Shown: positions 35,052 to 44,139 of the stretch, in pieces | Layout: each line of letters opens with the position of its first letter | Numbering within the stretch: position 1 is the first letter of the stretch | Origin: Novosphingobium fluoreni | Lineage (GTDB): Bacteria > Pseudomonadota > Alphaproteobacteria > Sphingomonadales > Sphingomonadaceae | Assembly (NCBI RefSeq): GCF_014196615.1 | Contig: NZ_JACIDY010000008.1 | Location: 1-64,000 of the forward strand | DNA: 64,000 nucleotides | Direction: 5' to 3' | Notes under the pieces: generated by a model | Databases searched by the model: none | The model's input: the letters and a program-made list of their open reading frames with translations, nothing else | Told to the model about the DNA's origin: nothing | Program-made: the position numbers and the translations under genes

Positions 35052-35278
35052 TTCGGGGGGTCTGACCAATCTATGCCTCGTTTCGGCGGGCGCAAGCACC
35101 GGCATGCCGAGCTTTCCACAGACGCAGTCGGGACCGACCCCCCAATGGCTGCAACCGAATACACGCTGCGACACTTCTGCATGTCACCTGAAGTTGTGGT
35201 TCCCGGGCCATTCAGCGGGAGAGGCGCAGATAATGCTTCGTTGCCCGCTCGCCGGGGCACCTGAATAGGAGTGAAGCA

Positions 35279-35770
35279 ATGCGTAAGTTCATTATGACCG
35301 CGCTGGCTGCCAGCACCATGATCCCTGCCATCGCCGTCCCGGTCGCCGCGCAGGCGCAGAGCGCACGTGAAGTGCGCGACAGCCAGCGTGATCTGCGCCA
35401 AGATCAGCGTGAATTGCGCCAGGCTCAGCGCTATGGTGATCGCCGCGATGTGCGGGACGCCCGCCGCGACGTGCGTGATTCGCGCCGTGAACTGCGAGAA
35501 GACTGGCGCGACTATCGCCGCAGCCATCGCGACGCCTATCGCCGCCCCGCTTATGTCGGCCCGCGCGGCTATGCCTATCGCCCGGTAAACGTCGGCTACC
35601 GCTTCCAGCCGGAATACTATGGCAACCGTTACTGGGTGAATAACTATAGCGCCTATCGCCTGCCCGCGCCGGCCCGCGGCGCACGCTGGGTTCGCTATGG
35701 CAATGACGTCGCCCTGGTGAACATGCGCACCGGACGGGTGATCCAGGTCTACAACCAGTTCTTCTGGTAA
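35279..35770 (+). CDS. RcnB-like exported Arg/Asp-rich protein
   Basis: 163 aa. Signal peptide ends PVAAQAQ. The middle part has repeated charged units (RDVRDARRDVRDSRRELRED), likely a long amphipathic helix. The C-terminus YRLPAPARGARWVRYGND then VALVNMRTGRVIQVYNQFFW matches the end of RcnB-family periplasmic proteins, named for nickel/cobalt homeostasis though most members are uncharacterised. TAGGAG is the ribosome site. Transcribed opposite to phoH and miaB, between which it is inserted. Confidence 0.82.
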   Translation: MRKFIMTALAASTMIPAIAVPVAAQAQSAREVRDSQRDLRQDQRELRQAQRYGDRRDVRDARRDVRDSRRELREDWRDYRRSHRDAYRRPAYVGPRGYAYRPVNVGYRFQPEYYGNRYWVNNYSAYRLPAPARGARWVRYGNDVALVNMRTGRVIQVYNQFFW

Positions 35771-35777
35771 GACGCGA

Positions 35778-35810
35778 GGGGCTCGGCGAAGGCCGGGCCC
35801 CTTTCGTTTT
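35778..35810 (+). terminator. Rho-independent terminator of the RcnB-like gene
   Basis: GGGGCTCGGC (35778-35787) pairs with GCCGGGCCCC (35792-35801), 10 bp with one wobble and a GAAG tetraloop, followed at once by TTTCGTTTTT. It starts seven bases after the stop codon and is the best-formed intrinsic terminator in the window. Confidence 0.88.
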
Positions 35811-35849
35811 TGTCGTCTAGTTTACTGTTCCCAATATCCACGCGCGCCC

Positions 35850-37184
35850 TCAGGCTGCTTCCAGCGCCACCGCCCGCGCCGAAAGGGAGTTGGGCCCTGC
35901 TTCCAGCAATTCCACATGCACAAGATCGCCGATCGCGGCATCGCCGATGAAGTGTACCGATTGCAGCCAGGGCGACTTGCCCAGCCACTGACCAGGCAGC
36001 TTCCCCCTTCGCTCCACCAGCACCTCGCAGGATCGCCCGACGCTTGCTCGGTTGAAGGCCAACTGCGTGGTGTTGAGCGCAGCCTGCAGCCGTTGCAGCC
36101 GCTCGTCCATCACTTCGGGCGCGATCTGGTTAGCCATCGTCGCGGCGGGAGTGCCGGGGCGGGGCGAATACTTGAAGCTGAAGCACTGCGAGTAACCCAC
36201 CGCTTCAACCAGCTGCAGCGTCTCCTCGAATTCGGCATCGGTCTCACCCGGAAAGCCGACGATGAAATCGCCCGACAGCGCGATATCGGGCCGCGCCGCG
36301 CGGACCTGCTCCAGAATGCGCAGATAGCTCTCGGCCGTGTGACTGCGGTTCATCGCCTTCAGCACCCGATTAGAGCCTGACTGCACCGGCAAGTGCAGGA
36401 ACGGCATCAACTTGGGCTCGGTCGCGTGGGCCTCGATCAGCCCGGAGGTCATGTCATTAGGATGGCTGGTGGTGTAGCGAATGCGGGCAAGATCCGGCAT
36501 CGCGGCCAAGTCTCGGATCAGCCCGTCCAGCCCGACCTGACGGCCCTTGGCATCCTCTCCGGTCCAGGCGTTGACGTTCTGGCCCAGCAGCGTGATCTCG
36601 CGGGCGCCGCTCTCCACAAGGCGCAGCGCTTCAACCAGGAGGTCCGCGTATGAGCGTGAAACTTCCGCGCCGCGCGTATAGGGAACCACGCAATAGGTGC
36701 AGAACTTGTCGCAGCCTTCCTGCACGGTCAGGAACGCGCTCGGCCCCGAACGACGGCGAGCCGGAAGGCTGGCGAACTTGGTTTCGGCGGGCATGTCGGT
36801 ATCGGTGGAAGACCGGCCGGCAGCGGCTTCGCGCACCATTTCGGGCAGGCGATGATAGGCCTGCGGGCCGACCACCATCTTCACCGAAGGCGCCCGGGCC
36901 ATGATCTCGTCACCCTCGGCCTGCGCCACGCACCCCGCGACAGCGATCAGCGGCGTGGAGCCATCGTCACGCTTGAGGCGGCCGATGTCGGAATAGACCT
37001 TTTCCGCCGCCTTCTCACGGATATGGCAGGTGTTCAGCACCACAAGGTCGGCATCAGTGCCTTCCGGCGCCGCGGTCATGCCTTGATTGGCCAGCAATTC
37101 GGCCATCCGCTCGCCATCATAGACGTTCATCTGGCAGCCGAAGCTCTTGACCTTGTAAGTCTTGGGGGCAGAAGTTTGGGGCAT
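35850..37184 (-). CDS. miaB: tRNA-2-methylthio-N6-dimethylallyladenosine synthase
   Basis: 444 aa. The N-terminal MTTase domain starts YKVKSFGCQMNVYD, and the radical-SAM cluster cysteines are in GCDKFCTYCVVPYTRG; the TRAM domain ends the protein. It adds the methylthio group to A37 of tRNAs reading UNN codons. In many alphaproteobacteria miaB directly precedes phoH; here the RcnB-like gene lies between. Confidence 0.97.
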   Translation of the reverse strand: MPQTSAPKTYKVKSFGCQMNVYDGERMAELLANQGMTAAPEGTDADLVVLNTCHIREKAAEKVYSDIGRLKRDDGSTPLIAVAGCVAQAEGDEIMARAPSVKMVVGPQAYHRLPEMVREAAAGRSSTDTDMPAETKFASLPARRRSGPSAFLTVQEGCDKFCTYCVVPYTRGAEVSRSYADLLVEALRLVESGAREITLLGQNVNAWTGEDAKGRQVGLDGLIRDLAAMPDLARIRYTTSHPNDMTSGLIEAHATEPKLMPFLHLPVQSGSNRVLKAMNRSHTAESYLRILEQVRAARPDIALSGDFIVGFPGETDAEFEETLQLVEAVGYSQCFSFKYSPRPGTPAATMANQIAPEVMDERLQRLQAALNTTQLAFNRASVGRSCEVLVERRGKLPGQWLGKSPWLQSVHFIGDAAIGDLVHVELLEAGPNSLSARAVALEAA

Positions 37185-37261
37185 CGCGCGCCCCTACAGG
37201 AAACCGGGCCACTTTTGAAGAAGGTTGGTTTGCGCCCGCAAACCCGCTAACCGCGCGCGCC

Positions 37262-39022
37262 ATGAGCATTGCGAACCAGACCATCTACGCCGCCTTCACC
37301 GGGCACCTTCACGCCGCGCTCGATGCGCTGGAAGCGGCGGGCGTTCTGCCCGGCGGGTTGAAGCGAGGGGCGATCACGGTGGAGCCTCCCCGCGATCCCG
37401 CGCACGGCGATCTCGCCACCAATGCGGCGATGGTCCTGGCCAAACCCGCAGGCCTGAAGCCGCGCGATCTGGCAGACGCGCTCGTTGGCGAATTGACCAA
37501 GCTGCCCCAAGTTACCGGGGCTGAGATCGCCGGGCCGGGGTTTATCAACCTGCGCCTTTCCCCCGCTGCGTGGCTCGCCGAATTGCGCGCGATTGCCGAT
37601 CTGGGTGCGCACTACGGTCGCTCGACGATGGGCGGCGGCAGCACCGTCAACGTCGAGTACGTGTCCGCCAATCCCACCGGGCCGATGCACATGGGCCACT
37701 GTCGTGGCGCGGTGGTGGGTGACGCGCTGTGTACGCTGCTGGAATTCGCCGGGCACAAAGTGATACGCGAATACTACGTCAACGATGCCGGTGCGCAGGT
37801 CGACGTGCTCGCCCGCTCTGTCCACTTGCGGTATCGCGAGGCGCTGGGCGAGACGGTGACGATCCCGGAAGGGCTCTACCCCGGCGACTATCTCGTGCCG
37901 ATCGGCCAGGAACTCGCGAAGGAATACGGCGACAAATACGTCGCCGCGCCTGAGGGCGATTGGCTGTTGCTATTCCGGACGCAGGCCGTCGCCGCGATGC
38001 TGGTGATGATCAAGGATGACCTGGCGCTGCTGGGCATTCGCCATGACCTGTTCTCTTCTGAAGCGGAGTTGCAAGCGGCCGGCAAGCCCGAGGAGGCCGA
38101 GGCGTTCCTGCGGGCGCGTGGGTTGGTCTATGACGGTCAGCTGGAAGCGCCCAAGGGCAAGACGCTGGACGATTGGGAGCCGGTGGAGCTGCCGCTGTTC
38201 CGCTCTACCAAGTTTGGGGATGATCAGGATCGCCCGATCAAGAAGTCGGACGGCAGCTGGACCTACTTCGGCGCGGACCTGGCCTACCACTTCCAGAAGG
38301 CCCAGAGCGCCGACGCGCTGGTCGACATCTGGGGTGCGGACCATGCGGGCACGGTCAAGCGGATCAAGGCCGCCGTCGCCGCGCTCACCGGCGGGGAAGG
38401 TGCCGGGGCCACTGGCGAGCCGACGCCGTTCGAAATCAAGCTGGTCCAGATGGTGCAGCTGCTGCGCAACGGCGAGCCGGTGAAGATGAGCAAGCGCTCG
38501 GGCAACTTCGTCACGCTGGCGGATGTCGTGCGCGAAGTGGGCAAGGACGTGGTGCGCTTCACCATGCTGACGCGCAAGCCCGAGGCGCAGATGGACTTTG
38601 ACTTCGCCAAGGTGGTCGAAGCGTCGAAGGACAATCCGGTGTTCTACGTGCAGTACGCCCATGCCCGCGTCAGCTCGACGCTGCGCAAGGGCGCGGCGGA
38701 AGGCTTTGCCCCGTCAGGCGAGCATGTGGAGCTGCTGGGCGAGGAAGAGCTGGAGCTGATCAAACTTGCCGCGCAGTTCCCCCGCATCGTCGAGGCGGCG
38801 GCGGCGGCGCGCGAGGCGCATCGGATCGCCTTCTTCCTCCAGGATCTGGCGGCCGCGTTCCATGGTTACTGGAACGTGGGCAACGATCGCGTCGAAAAGA
38901 GGTTCATCGTGGCACAAGATGGTAACCTTACCGGCGCTAGGCTATTCCTTGCGACCCAGATCGGGCAGCTGATACGTAATGGTCTCGCCCTGCTGGGTGT
39001 CGAGGCGGTAGAGGAAATGTGA
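37262..39022 (+). CDS. argS: Arginyl-tRNA synthetase
   Basis: 586 aa, class I. The HIGH-like motif is in SANPTGPMHMGHCRGAVVGD, the KMSKR loop reads VKMSKRSGNFVTL, and the DALR anticodon-binding domain forms the C-terminus. The N-terminal Add1 domain contains AGPGFINLRLSP. Charges tRNA-Arg. It heads a plus-strand housekeeping run (SPOR, nagZ, scpA, scpB, tatABC). Confidence 0.98.
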   Translation: MSIANQTIYAAFTGHLHAALDALEAAGVLPGGLKRGAITVEPPRDPAHGDLATNAAMVLAKPAGLKPRDLADALVGELTKLPQVTGAEIAGPGFINLRLSPAAWLAELRAIADLGAHYGRSTMGGGSTVNVEYVSANPTGPMHMGHCRGAVVGDALCTLLEFAGHKVIREYYVNDAGAQVDVLARSVHLRYREALGETVTIPEGLYPGDYLVPIGQELAKEYGDKYVAAPEGDWLLLFRTQAVAAMLVMIKDDLALLGIRHDLFSSEAELQAAGKPEEAEAFLRARGLVYDGQLEAPKGKTLDDWEPVELPLFRSTKFGDDQDRPIKKSDGSWTYFGADLAYHFQKAQSADALVDIWGADHAGTVKRIKAAVAALTGGEGAGATGEPTPFEIKLVQMVQLLRNGEPVKMSKRSGNFVTLADVVREVGKDVVRFTMLTRKPEAQMDFDFAKVVEASKDNPVFYVQYAHARVSSTLRKGAAEGFAPSGEHVELLGEEELELIKLAAQFPRIVEAAAAAREAHRIAFFLQDLAAAFHGYWNVGNDRVEKRFIVAQDGNLTGARLFLATQIGQLIRNGLALLGVEAVEEM

Positions 39023-39025
39023 GGT

Positions 39026-39805
39026 ATGGCGATGTCGTTTCCAGGGGGTGATCACGACAAGCCCGGGTTCGGCCGCGAGCCCGGCACCGGAGACGACGGT
39101 CTGGATTCCAGCCCTGAGGGTGAGCGCAAGTTCGACAATCGCTTCGAACAGCCGGGCGAGCTGGATCTGGGCGAGGAAGATGTGCGCCTGCCGTGGCTGG
39201 AAGGCGATGATGACGACGATGAGCAGGCAAGGGCCAACAACGGTCCGCTGATCGCGCTGATTTTGGTCGGCATCGTTGCGCTGGTGCTGATCGTGGGCGG
39301 GATCTGGTGGCTGCAGCGCGATCGCCCCGACGAAACGCTGGTGGCCGATGGCGAGACAATCGCCGCGCCCAAGACGCCTTACAAGACCCGGCCTGCCAAC
39401 CCCGGTGGGGAAGTCGTCGCCGGTACGGGGGACACCAGCTTCGCCGTTGCCGAGGGTCAGACGCGCCAGGTCCGCATGGGCAACCAGGATGCACCGGCAC
39501 CCGCGGCTGCTGCATCGGCTGCTCCCAGCTCTTCGGCCAGCGCGGCCGCTCCGGCACCTGCCGAAGTCAGCGGCGTTGGTGTGCAGGTGGGCGCCTATTC
39601 GAACCGCGAATCGGCCGAGAAGGGCTGGACGCGCTTGTCCCAGCAGTACGAGGCGCTCGCGAGCGTGAAGTATCGCATCGTCGAGGGCCGGGCGGATATC
39701 GGCACGGTCTATCGCCTACAGGCCGTACCGGGCGATGCGGCGGCGGCGAACCGCCTGTGCGGCACACTGAAGGCCGCGGGATTGAGCTGTCAGGTCAAGC
39801 GCTGA
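39026..39805 (+). CDS. SPOR-domain cell-division/peptidoglycan-binding protein
   Basis: 259 aa. An acidic cytoplasmic N-terminus (about 1-70, with DDDDDE) is followed by one membrane span (GPLIALILVGIVALVLIVGG, about 73-92), an Ala/Pro/Ser linker, and a C-terminal SPOR domain (about 185-259: VQVGAYSNRESAEKGWTRL). SPOR domains bind denuded septal glycan. It starts three bases after argS and precedes nagZ, a conserved alphaproteobacterial order. Confidence 0.92.
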   Translation: MAMSFPGGDHDKPGFGREPGTGDDGLDSSPEGERKFDNRFEQPGELDLGEEDVRLPWLEGDDDDDEQARANNGPLIALILVGIVALVLIVGGIWWLQRDRPDETLVADGETIAAPKTPYKTRPANPGGEVVAGTGDTSFAVAEGQTRQVRMGNQDAPAPAAAASAAPSSSASAAAPAPAEVSGVGVQVGAYSNRESAEKGWTRLSQQYEALASVKYRIVEGRADIGTVYRLQAVPGDAAAANRLCGTLKAAGLSCQVKR

Positions 39806-39864
39806 GGGCCGGGCGCCGAGCGTAAGTACCGATCTGTTTTCAAACCGTAGTTAGCCCTCGTATC

Positions 39865-39890
39865 GCCATTCCCGCCTTTTCGGGAATGGC
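39865..39890. terminator. Hairpin between the SPOR gene and nagZ
   Basis: GCCATTCCCG (39865-39874) and CGGGAATGGC (39881-39890) form a perfect 10-bp stem with a 6-base loop CCTTTT. It lies 60 bp after the SPOR stop. The core CATTCCCG/CGGGAATG resembles dispersed REP-type palindromes, so it could be a repeat acting as terminator. Confidence 0.5.
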
Positions 39891-39989
39891 AGGGTGTGAA
39901 GTGGCGACGGCACGCTCCTGCTTCTCGCAGCCGCGCAAACTCCGCCGGAGCAACTTGCACCCTTGGGGCATTTCTGCGAACCCGCAGCG

Positions 39990-40997
39990 ATGGTCCCTGC
40001 AATATTCGGCTTGTCCGGCCTCACCCTAACAGCCGACGAGCGCGCTTTCTTTCGTGACGCCGATCCGGCGGGATACATCCTGTTCGGCCGCAATATCGAC
40101 AGCCGGGCGCAGGTCCGCACGCTGACGGATGAGCTGCGTGCAATCCACGGTCGGGAGCGGCTGTTCATCTGCATCGATCAAGAAGGCGGACGGGTCGCCC
40201 GGATGAAGCCGCCGGTTTGGGCCTCTTATCCAAGCGGCGAGGCGTTCGATCAGCTGTATGAGATCGCTCCCTCCAGCGCGATCGAGGCGGCGCGGTGCAA
40301 TGCCCACGCGCTGGGCCTTGATCTGGCGGAGGCGGGCATCACCGTGGACTGCTATCCTTCGCTCGATGTCCGTCAGCCCGGCGCGCATGACGTGATCGGC
40401 GATCGCGCATTCGGAGCGGATGCCATGCGCGTCGCCGCCCTGGGTCGTGCGGCACTGGACGGTCTGGCGCGGGCGGGCGTGGTCGGTTGCATCAAGCACA
40501 TGCCCGGACACGGCCGCGCGATGGCGGATAGCCACAAGGAACTTCCCACCGTCACCGCCACCGAAGCCGAACTGGAGCAGGACCTTGGCGCGTTCCGGCG
40601 CCTCGCCCATACGCCGATCGGGATGACCGCTCACGTGCGTTACACCGCCTGGGACGCCCAGAACGCGGCCACGCTGTCCCCTTTCGTGGTGGAGGAGATC
40701 ATCCGTCGCCGCATCGGCTTTGCCGGGCTGCTGCTGACCGACGACCTCGACATGCAGGCGCTGGATGGCTCGGTGCCGGAACGCGCCGCACGGGCGCTGG
40801 CGGCGGGCTGCGATATCGCGCTCAATTGCTGGGCGAAGATGGACGATATGGTGGGCATCGCCAAGGCGTGTCCGCAGATGCCTGATATCACCGCCCAGCG
40901 GCTCGAACGTGCGCTGAGCCTGCCCAATGATCCGGCGCCAGCCAGCTGGACTAATCTTGCGGCCAAGCGCGACACGCTGCTGGCGTTGACCGCATGA
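39990..40997 (+). CDS. nagZ: Beta-N-acetylhexosaminidase
   Basis: 335 aa, glycoside hydrolase family 3. The signature is KHMPGHGRAMADSHKELP with the catalytic His, and the nucleophile Asp is in LLLTDDLDMQAL. It removes GlcNAc from anhydromuropeptides in peptidoglycan recycling. ATG 39990 (MVPAIFGLSGLTLTADE) is preferred; the frame is open nine codons upstream. It overlaps scpA by four bases. Confidence 0.95.
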   Translation: MVPAIFGLSGLTLTADERAFFRDADPAGYILFGRNIDSRAQVRTLTDELRAIHGRERLFICIDQEGGRVARMKPPVWASYPSGEAFDQLYEIAPSSAIEAARCNAHALGLDLAEAGITVDCYPSLDVRQPGAHDVIGDRAFGADAMRVAALGRAALDGLARAGVVGCIKHMPGHGRAMADSHKELPTVTATEAELEQDLGAFRRLAHTPIGMTAHVRYTAWDAQNAATLSPFVVEEIIRRRIGFAGLLLTDDLDMQALDGSVPERAARALAAGCDIALNCWAKMDDMVGIAKACPQMPDITAQRLERALSLPNDPAPASWTNLAAKRDTLLALTA

Positions 40998-41761
40998 CCG
41001 AGGGAGCGAGCGCGGCGGCGGAGGACCGGGCGCTCTACCTCGAGATCGACGGCTGGGAGGGTCCGCTTGACCTGCTGCTGGACCTGGCACGCCGGCAGAA
41101 GGTAGACCTGCTGCGTATCTCCATCCTCGAACTGGTGGACCAGTACCTGGGCTTCATCGCCCAGGCGGAGGCGTTACGGCTGGAACTGGCGGCGGACTAT
41201 CTCGTGATGGCCGCCTGGCTGGCCTACCTCAAGTCCGCGTTGCTGCTTCCGCGGGACGAGCAGGAGGATCCGAGCCCGGAGGAACTGGCATTGCGGCTGC
41301 AATTGCGGCTCCAGCGGCTGAGCGCCATGCGCGAAGGTGCCGCCCGGCTGATGGCGCGCGACCGGCTGGGCCGCGATGTCTTCCGCCGGGGTGCGCCCGA
41401 AGGCTTGCGGGTCGATCGCCTCAGCCGCTGGCGGTGCGAATGGTTCGACCTAGTACGCGCCTATGGGGACATCAAAGTGCGCCGCCAGCCGGTGGTTCAC
41501 ATGGTGCGGGAGCGCATGGTGATGACGCTGGACAGCGCCATTGCGCGGGTCTCATCGCTGCTGGGCATCTCGCTGGACTGGATGGAACTGCGCGAATTTC
41601 TGCCGCCTGCAAGCCAGGGCGAATGGTCCAATCCACGCCTGCGACGCTCGGCGCTCGCCTCTAGCTTCGTCGCCGCGCTTGAACTGGCGCGTACCGGCAA
41701 GGCGGAACTGGCGCAGGAGGAGACGTTTGGACCCCTGCGGCTGAAGGCGGCCACGCGATGA
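40994..41761 (+). CDS. scpA: Segregation and condensation protein A
   Basis: 255 aa, kleisin. The N-terminal helix-turn-helix that binds the SMC neck reads GWEGPLDLLLDLARRQKVDL, and the C-terminal winged helix ends the protein. It bridges SMC heads with ScpB. Overlaps nagZ and scpB by four bases each (ATGA), so the three are tightly coupled. Confidence 0.96.
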   Translation: MTEGASAAAEDRALYLEIDGWEGPLDLLLDLARRQKVDLLRISILELVDQYLGFIAQAEALRLELAADYLVMAAWLAYLKSALLLPRDEQEDPSPEELALRLQLRLQRLSAMREGAARLMARDRLGRDVFRRGAPEGLRVDRLSRWRCEWFDLVRAYGDIKVRRQPVVHMVRERMVMTLDSAIARVSSLLGISLDWMELREFLPPASQGEWSNPRLRRSALASSFVAALELARTGKAELAQEETFGPLRLKAATR

Positions 41762-42363
41762 GCGCGATGGCCGAAGCTCCGGACGACCTGGTCCGCGCCG
41801 TCGAAGCGACGCTGTTCGCGGCGGAAGCACCGATGACGGCGGAAGCGATCTCCGCACACCTGAACGGGATCGCGGTGGCAGCCGCGCTCGACGAGTTGCA
41901 GACACACTATGCCTCGCGCGGTATCCACTTGGTCGAACGAGGTGGCCGCTGGCATTTCGAAACCGCATCGGACCTTGCCCAGCTGCTGCGCCGGGAGCGT
42001 GAAGAAGTGCGCCGCCTCAGCCGTGCCGCGACCGAAGTGCTGGCGATCGTTGCCTATCACGAGCCGGTCAGCCGCGCCGAGATCGAGGCGATTCGCGGGG
42101 TCCAGACCGCCAAGGGCACGCTCGACGTGTTGATGGAGGCGGGCTGGGTGCGCGTGGCGGGCAGACGCGAGGTGCCCGGCCGCCCGGTAATCTACGCAAC
42201 CACCCCCGATTTTCTGGCGCATTTCGGCCTCGCTTCTTTGCGCGAACTTCCCGGCGTGGATGAAATGCGCGCAGCGGGCCTGCTCGACCCGGTGGACGAC
42301 GACATGATACAGATGGTCATCACCGGCGAAAGCGGCCGCGCGGCTGATGGCGATCCTGACTGA
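41758..42363 (+). CDS. scpB: Segregation and condensation protein B
   Basis: 201 aa with two winged-helix domains (about 10-90 and 95-175). The conserved run ATEVLAIVAYHEPVSRAEIE then IRGVQ is unmistakable, followed by GRREVPGRPVIYATT. The acidic C-terminal tail is short. Partner of ScpA and of SMC encoded at 16-19.5 kb. Confidence 0.96.
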   Translation: MSAMAEAPDDLVRAVEATLFAAEAPMTAEAISAHLNGIAVAAALDELQTHYASRGIHLVERGGRWHFETASDLAQLLRREREEVRRLSRAATEVLAIVAYHEPVSRAEIEAIRGVQTAKGTLDVLMEAGWVRVAGRREVPGRPVIYATTPDFLAHFGLASLRELPGVDEMRAAGLLDPVDDDMIQMVITGESGRAADGDPD

Positions 42364-42564
42364 GCGACCAATCGCCCAATAGTCACGCGGTCGACATAAA
42401 GCGGCGGCATTGGCGCATCGTGAGACACGCGCCGGGGTAGCGGATCAGCGACATGGCCGTTGTCAGCGGACCATCGCGGGCGCTGATCGCACTGGCGCGC
42501 AAGCGTACGAAGCACTAGATGAAACCCGCGCCGCGCACCGGCGCAAGCATTTGGAGTCGCAATT

Positions 42565-42843
42565 ATGGGTGGCCTTTCGCTCTGGCACTGGATCATCGTC
42601 CTTCTGGTCGTGCTGATCCTGTTCGGCCGTGGCCGCATTTCCGATATCATGGGTGATTTCGGCAAGGGCATCAAAAGCTTCAAGGAAGGCATCAACGAGG
42701 AAAGCGGCACCCGCCCGGCTCCGCCGCCTGCCGCGCCCGTGCCTCCGGCCCAGATCCCGCCGTACCCGACCGCCGTTGAGCCGCCGCCAGCCGTCACGCC
42801 AACGCCCGCGCCCGTTCCCGGCGAGACGAAGACCGGCGTCTGA
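42565..42843 (+). CDS. tatA: Sec-independent protein translocase subunit TatA
   Basis: 92 aa. A short membrane span ([19 protein letters not shown]) is followed by the amphipathic helix [19 protein letters not shown] and a Pro-rich tail. TatA forms the size-adjusting pore. The 201 bp before it hold no gene; a promoter was not clearly identified. Followed by tatB and tatC. Confidence 0.96.
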   Translation: MGGLSLWHWIIVLLVVLILFGRGRISDIMGDFGKGIKSFKEGINEESGTRPAPPPAAPVPPAQIPPYPTAVEPPPAVTPTPAPVPGETKTGV

Positions 42844-42884
42844 GCCGCTTGCGCGCGTCCTGACCTAAGCGGACCTGGATAGAC

Positions 42885-43250
42885 ATGCTGGACGTTGGCG
42901 GATCCGAACTGCTGTTGATCGTGATCGTGGCGATCGTGGTCATCGGACCCAAGGACATGCCGATGGCCTTGCGCACCGCGGGCCGATGGATCGGCAAGAT
43001 GCGGCGTGTCTCCAATCACTTCCGCGCCGGCCTGGATGCCATGGTGCGCGAGGCCGAGCTGGAGGAAATGGAGCGCAAGTGGCGCGAGGAAAACGAAGCC
43101 ATCATGAAGGCGCACCCGCAGCCTCCCTCAGCCGAAGATATGGGGCCGCCGCCCACCTCTGCCGAAGCCGCGCTGGCTTCCCTGGAGCAGCAGCCCCACG
43201 ATCCGAAGCGCACCGAGGCAGAGCCGCAACTGCCGTTGCCGCCGCCATGA
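42885..43250 (+). CDS. tatB: Sec-independent protein translocase subunit TatB
   Basis: 121 aa. N-terminal span (SELLLIVIVAIVVIGPKDMP) with the TatB-typical GPKDMP turn, then a longer amphipathic and charged helix (RVSNHFRAGLDAMVREAELE) and a Pro-rich tail. TatB with TatC recognises twin-arginine signals. Confidence 0.95.
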   Translation: MLDVGGSELLLIVIVAIVVIGPKDMPMALRTAGRWIGKMRRVSNHFRAGLDAMVREAELEEMERKWREENEAIMKAHPQPPSAEDMGPPPTSAEAALASLEQQPHDPKRTEAEPQLPLPPP

Positions 43251-43281
43251 TCGGGCCTATCTCGCTCGTGGGACGATAAGC

Positions 43282-44082
43282 ATGGCATTCCGCATCCAGG
43301 ATATCGACGATAGCCAGGCCCCGCTGCTGGATCATCTGATCGAGCTGCGCGCCAGACTGGTGCGCGCGCTGCTGGCGTTCGGCGTGGCGTTCGCTGTGTG
43401 CTTCTATTTCGCAGATCACATCTTCGCGTTCCTCGTCCGTCCGCTGACCGAGGCGTTCCCGCCGGGGCAGGGGGTGCTGATCTACACCAAGCTTTACGAG
43501 GCATTCTTCGTCGAAGTGAAAATCGCAATTTTCGCGGCGTTTTTCCTCAGCTTTCCCGTGATTGCCAACCAGATCTGGGCCTTCGTCGCGCCGGGTCTCT
43601 ATGCCAAGGAGAAGCGGGCGTTCCTGCCGTTCCTTATTGCCACGCCGGTGCTGTTCACCATGGGCGCGGCGCTGGCGTATTATGTCGTGATGCCCACCGC
43701 GTTCCGTTTCTTCCTGACGTTCGAGGGGCAGAAAGGCGGTCTGCGGCTGGAGGCTTTGCCCGGCACTGGCGACTATCTGGCGCTGGTCATGCAATTCATC
43801 CTGGCCTTCGGCATCAGCTTTCTGCTGCCGGTGCTGTTGATGCTGCTGAACCGGGCCGGCATCATCACGCGCGCGCAGACCGTTGCCGCGCGGCGTTACG
43901 CGATCGTGGGCATCTTCATCGTCGCCGCCGTGGCAACGCCGCCGGACGTGATCTCGCAGCTGCTGCTGGCTATACCGTTGCTAATGCTATTCGAGGGGAC
44001 GCTGATCCTGATGTGGTTCACCGAACGCCGCGCTGAGCGCGAGAAGGCGGCAGAGGGAGCGTCCGCCCAGGCGGCGGAGTAA
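43282..44082 (+). CDS. tatC: Sec-independent protein translocase subunit TatC
   Basis: 266 aa, six membrane spans. Conserved features include LLDHLIELRARLVRALLAF at the N-terminus, FLSFPVIANQIWAFVAPGLY, and the FxLTFE-like FFLTFEG. It is the signal-recognition core of the Tat translocase. Last gene of the plus-strand run starting with argS. Confidence 0.97.
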   Translation: MAFRIQDIDDSQAPLLDHLIELRARLVRALLAFGVAFAVCFYFADHIFAFLVRPLTEAFPPGQGVLIYTKLYEAFFVEVKIAIFAAFFLSFPVIANQIWAFVAPGLYAKEKRAFLPFLIATPVLFTMGAALAYYVVMPTAFRFFLTFEGQKGGLRLEALPGTGDYLALVMQFILAFGISFLLPVLLMLLNRAGIITRAQTVAARRYAIVGIFIVAAVATPPDVISQLLLAIPLLMLFEGTLILMWFTERRAEREKAAEGASAQAAE

Positions 44083-44139
44083 CACCGCGCCGCCTCATGC
44101 TATCCCGTCATAGGCGGGCACACCACTTTGCGTTCGGGT

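Noticed and set aside
34054..35268. A 404-codon plus-strand frame opposite phoH
   Set aside because: phoH has intact Walker A and B motifs; the antisense frame has no recognisable domain and runs into the RcnB-like gene leader.
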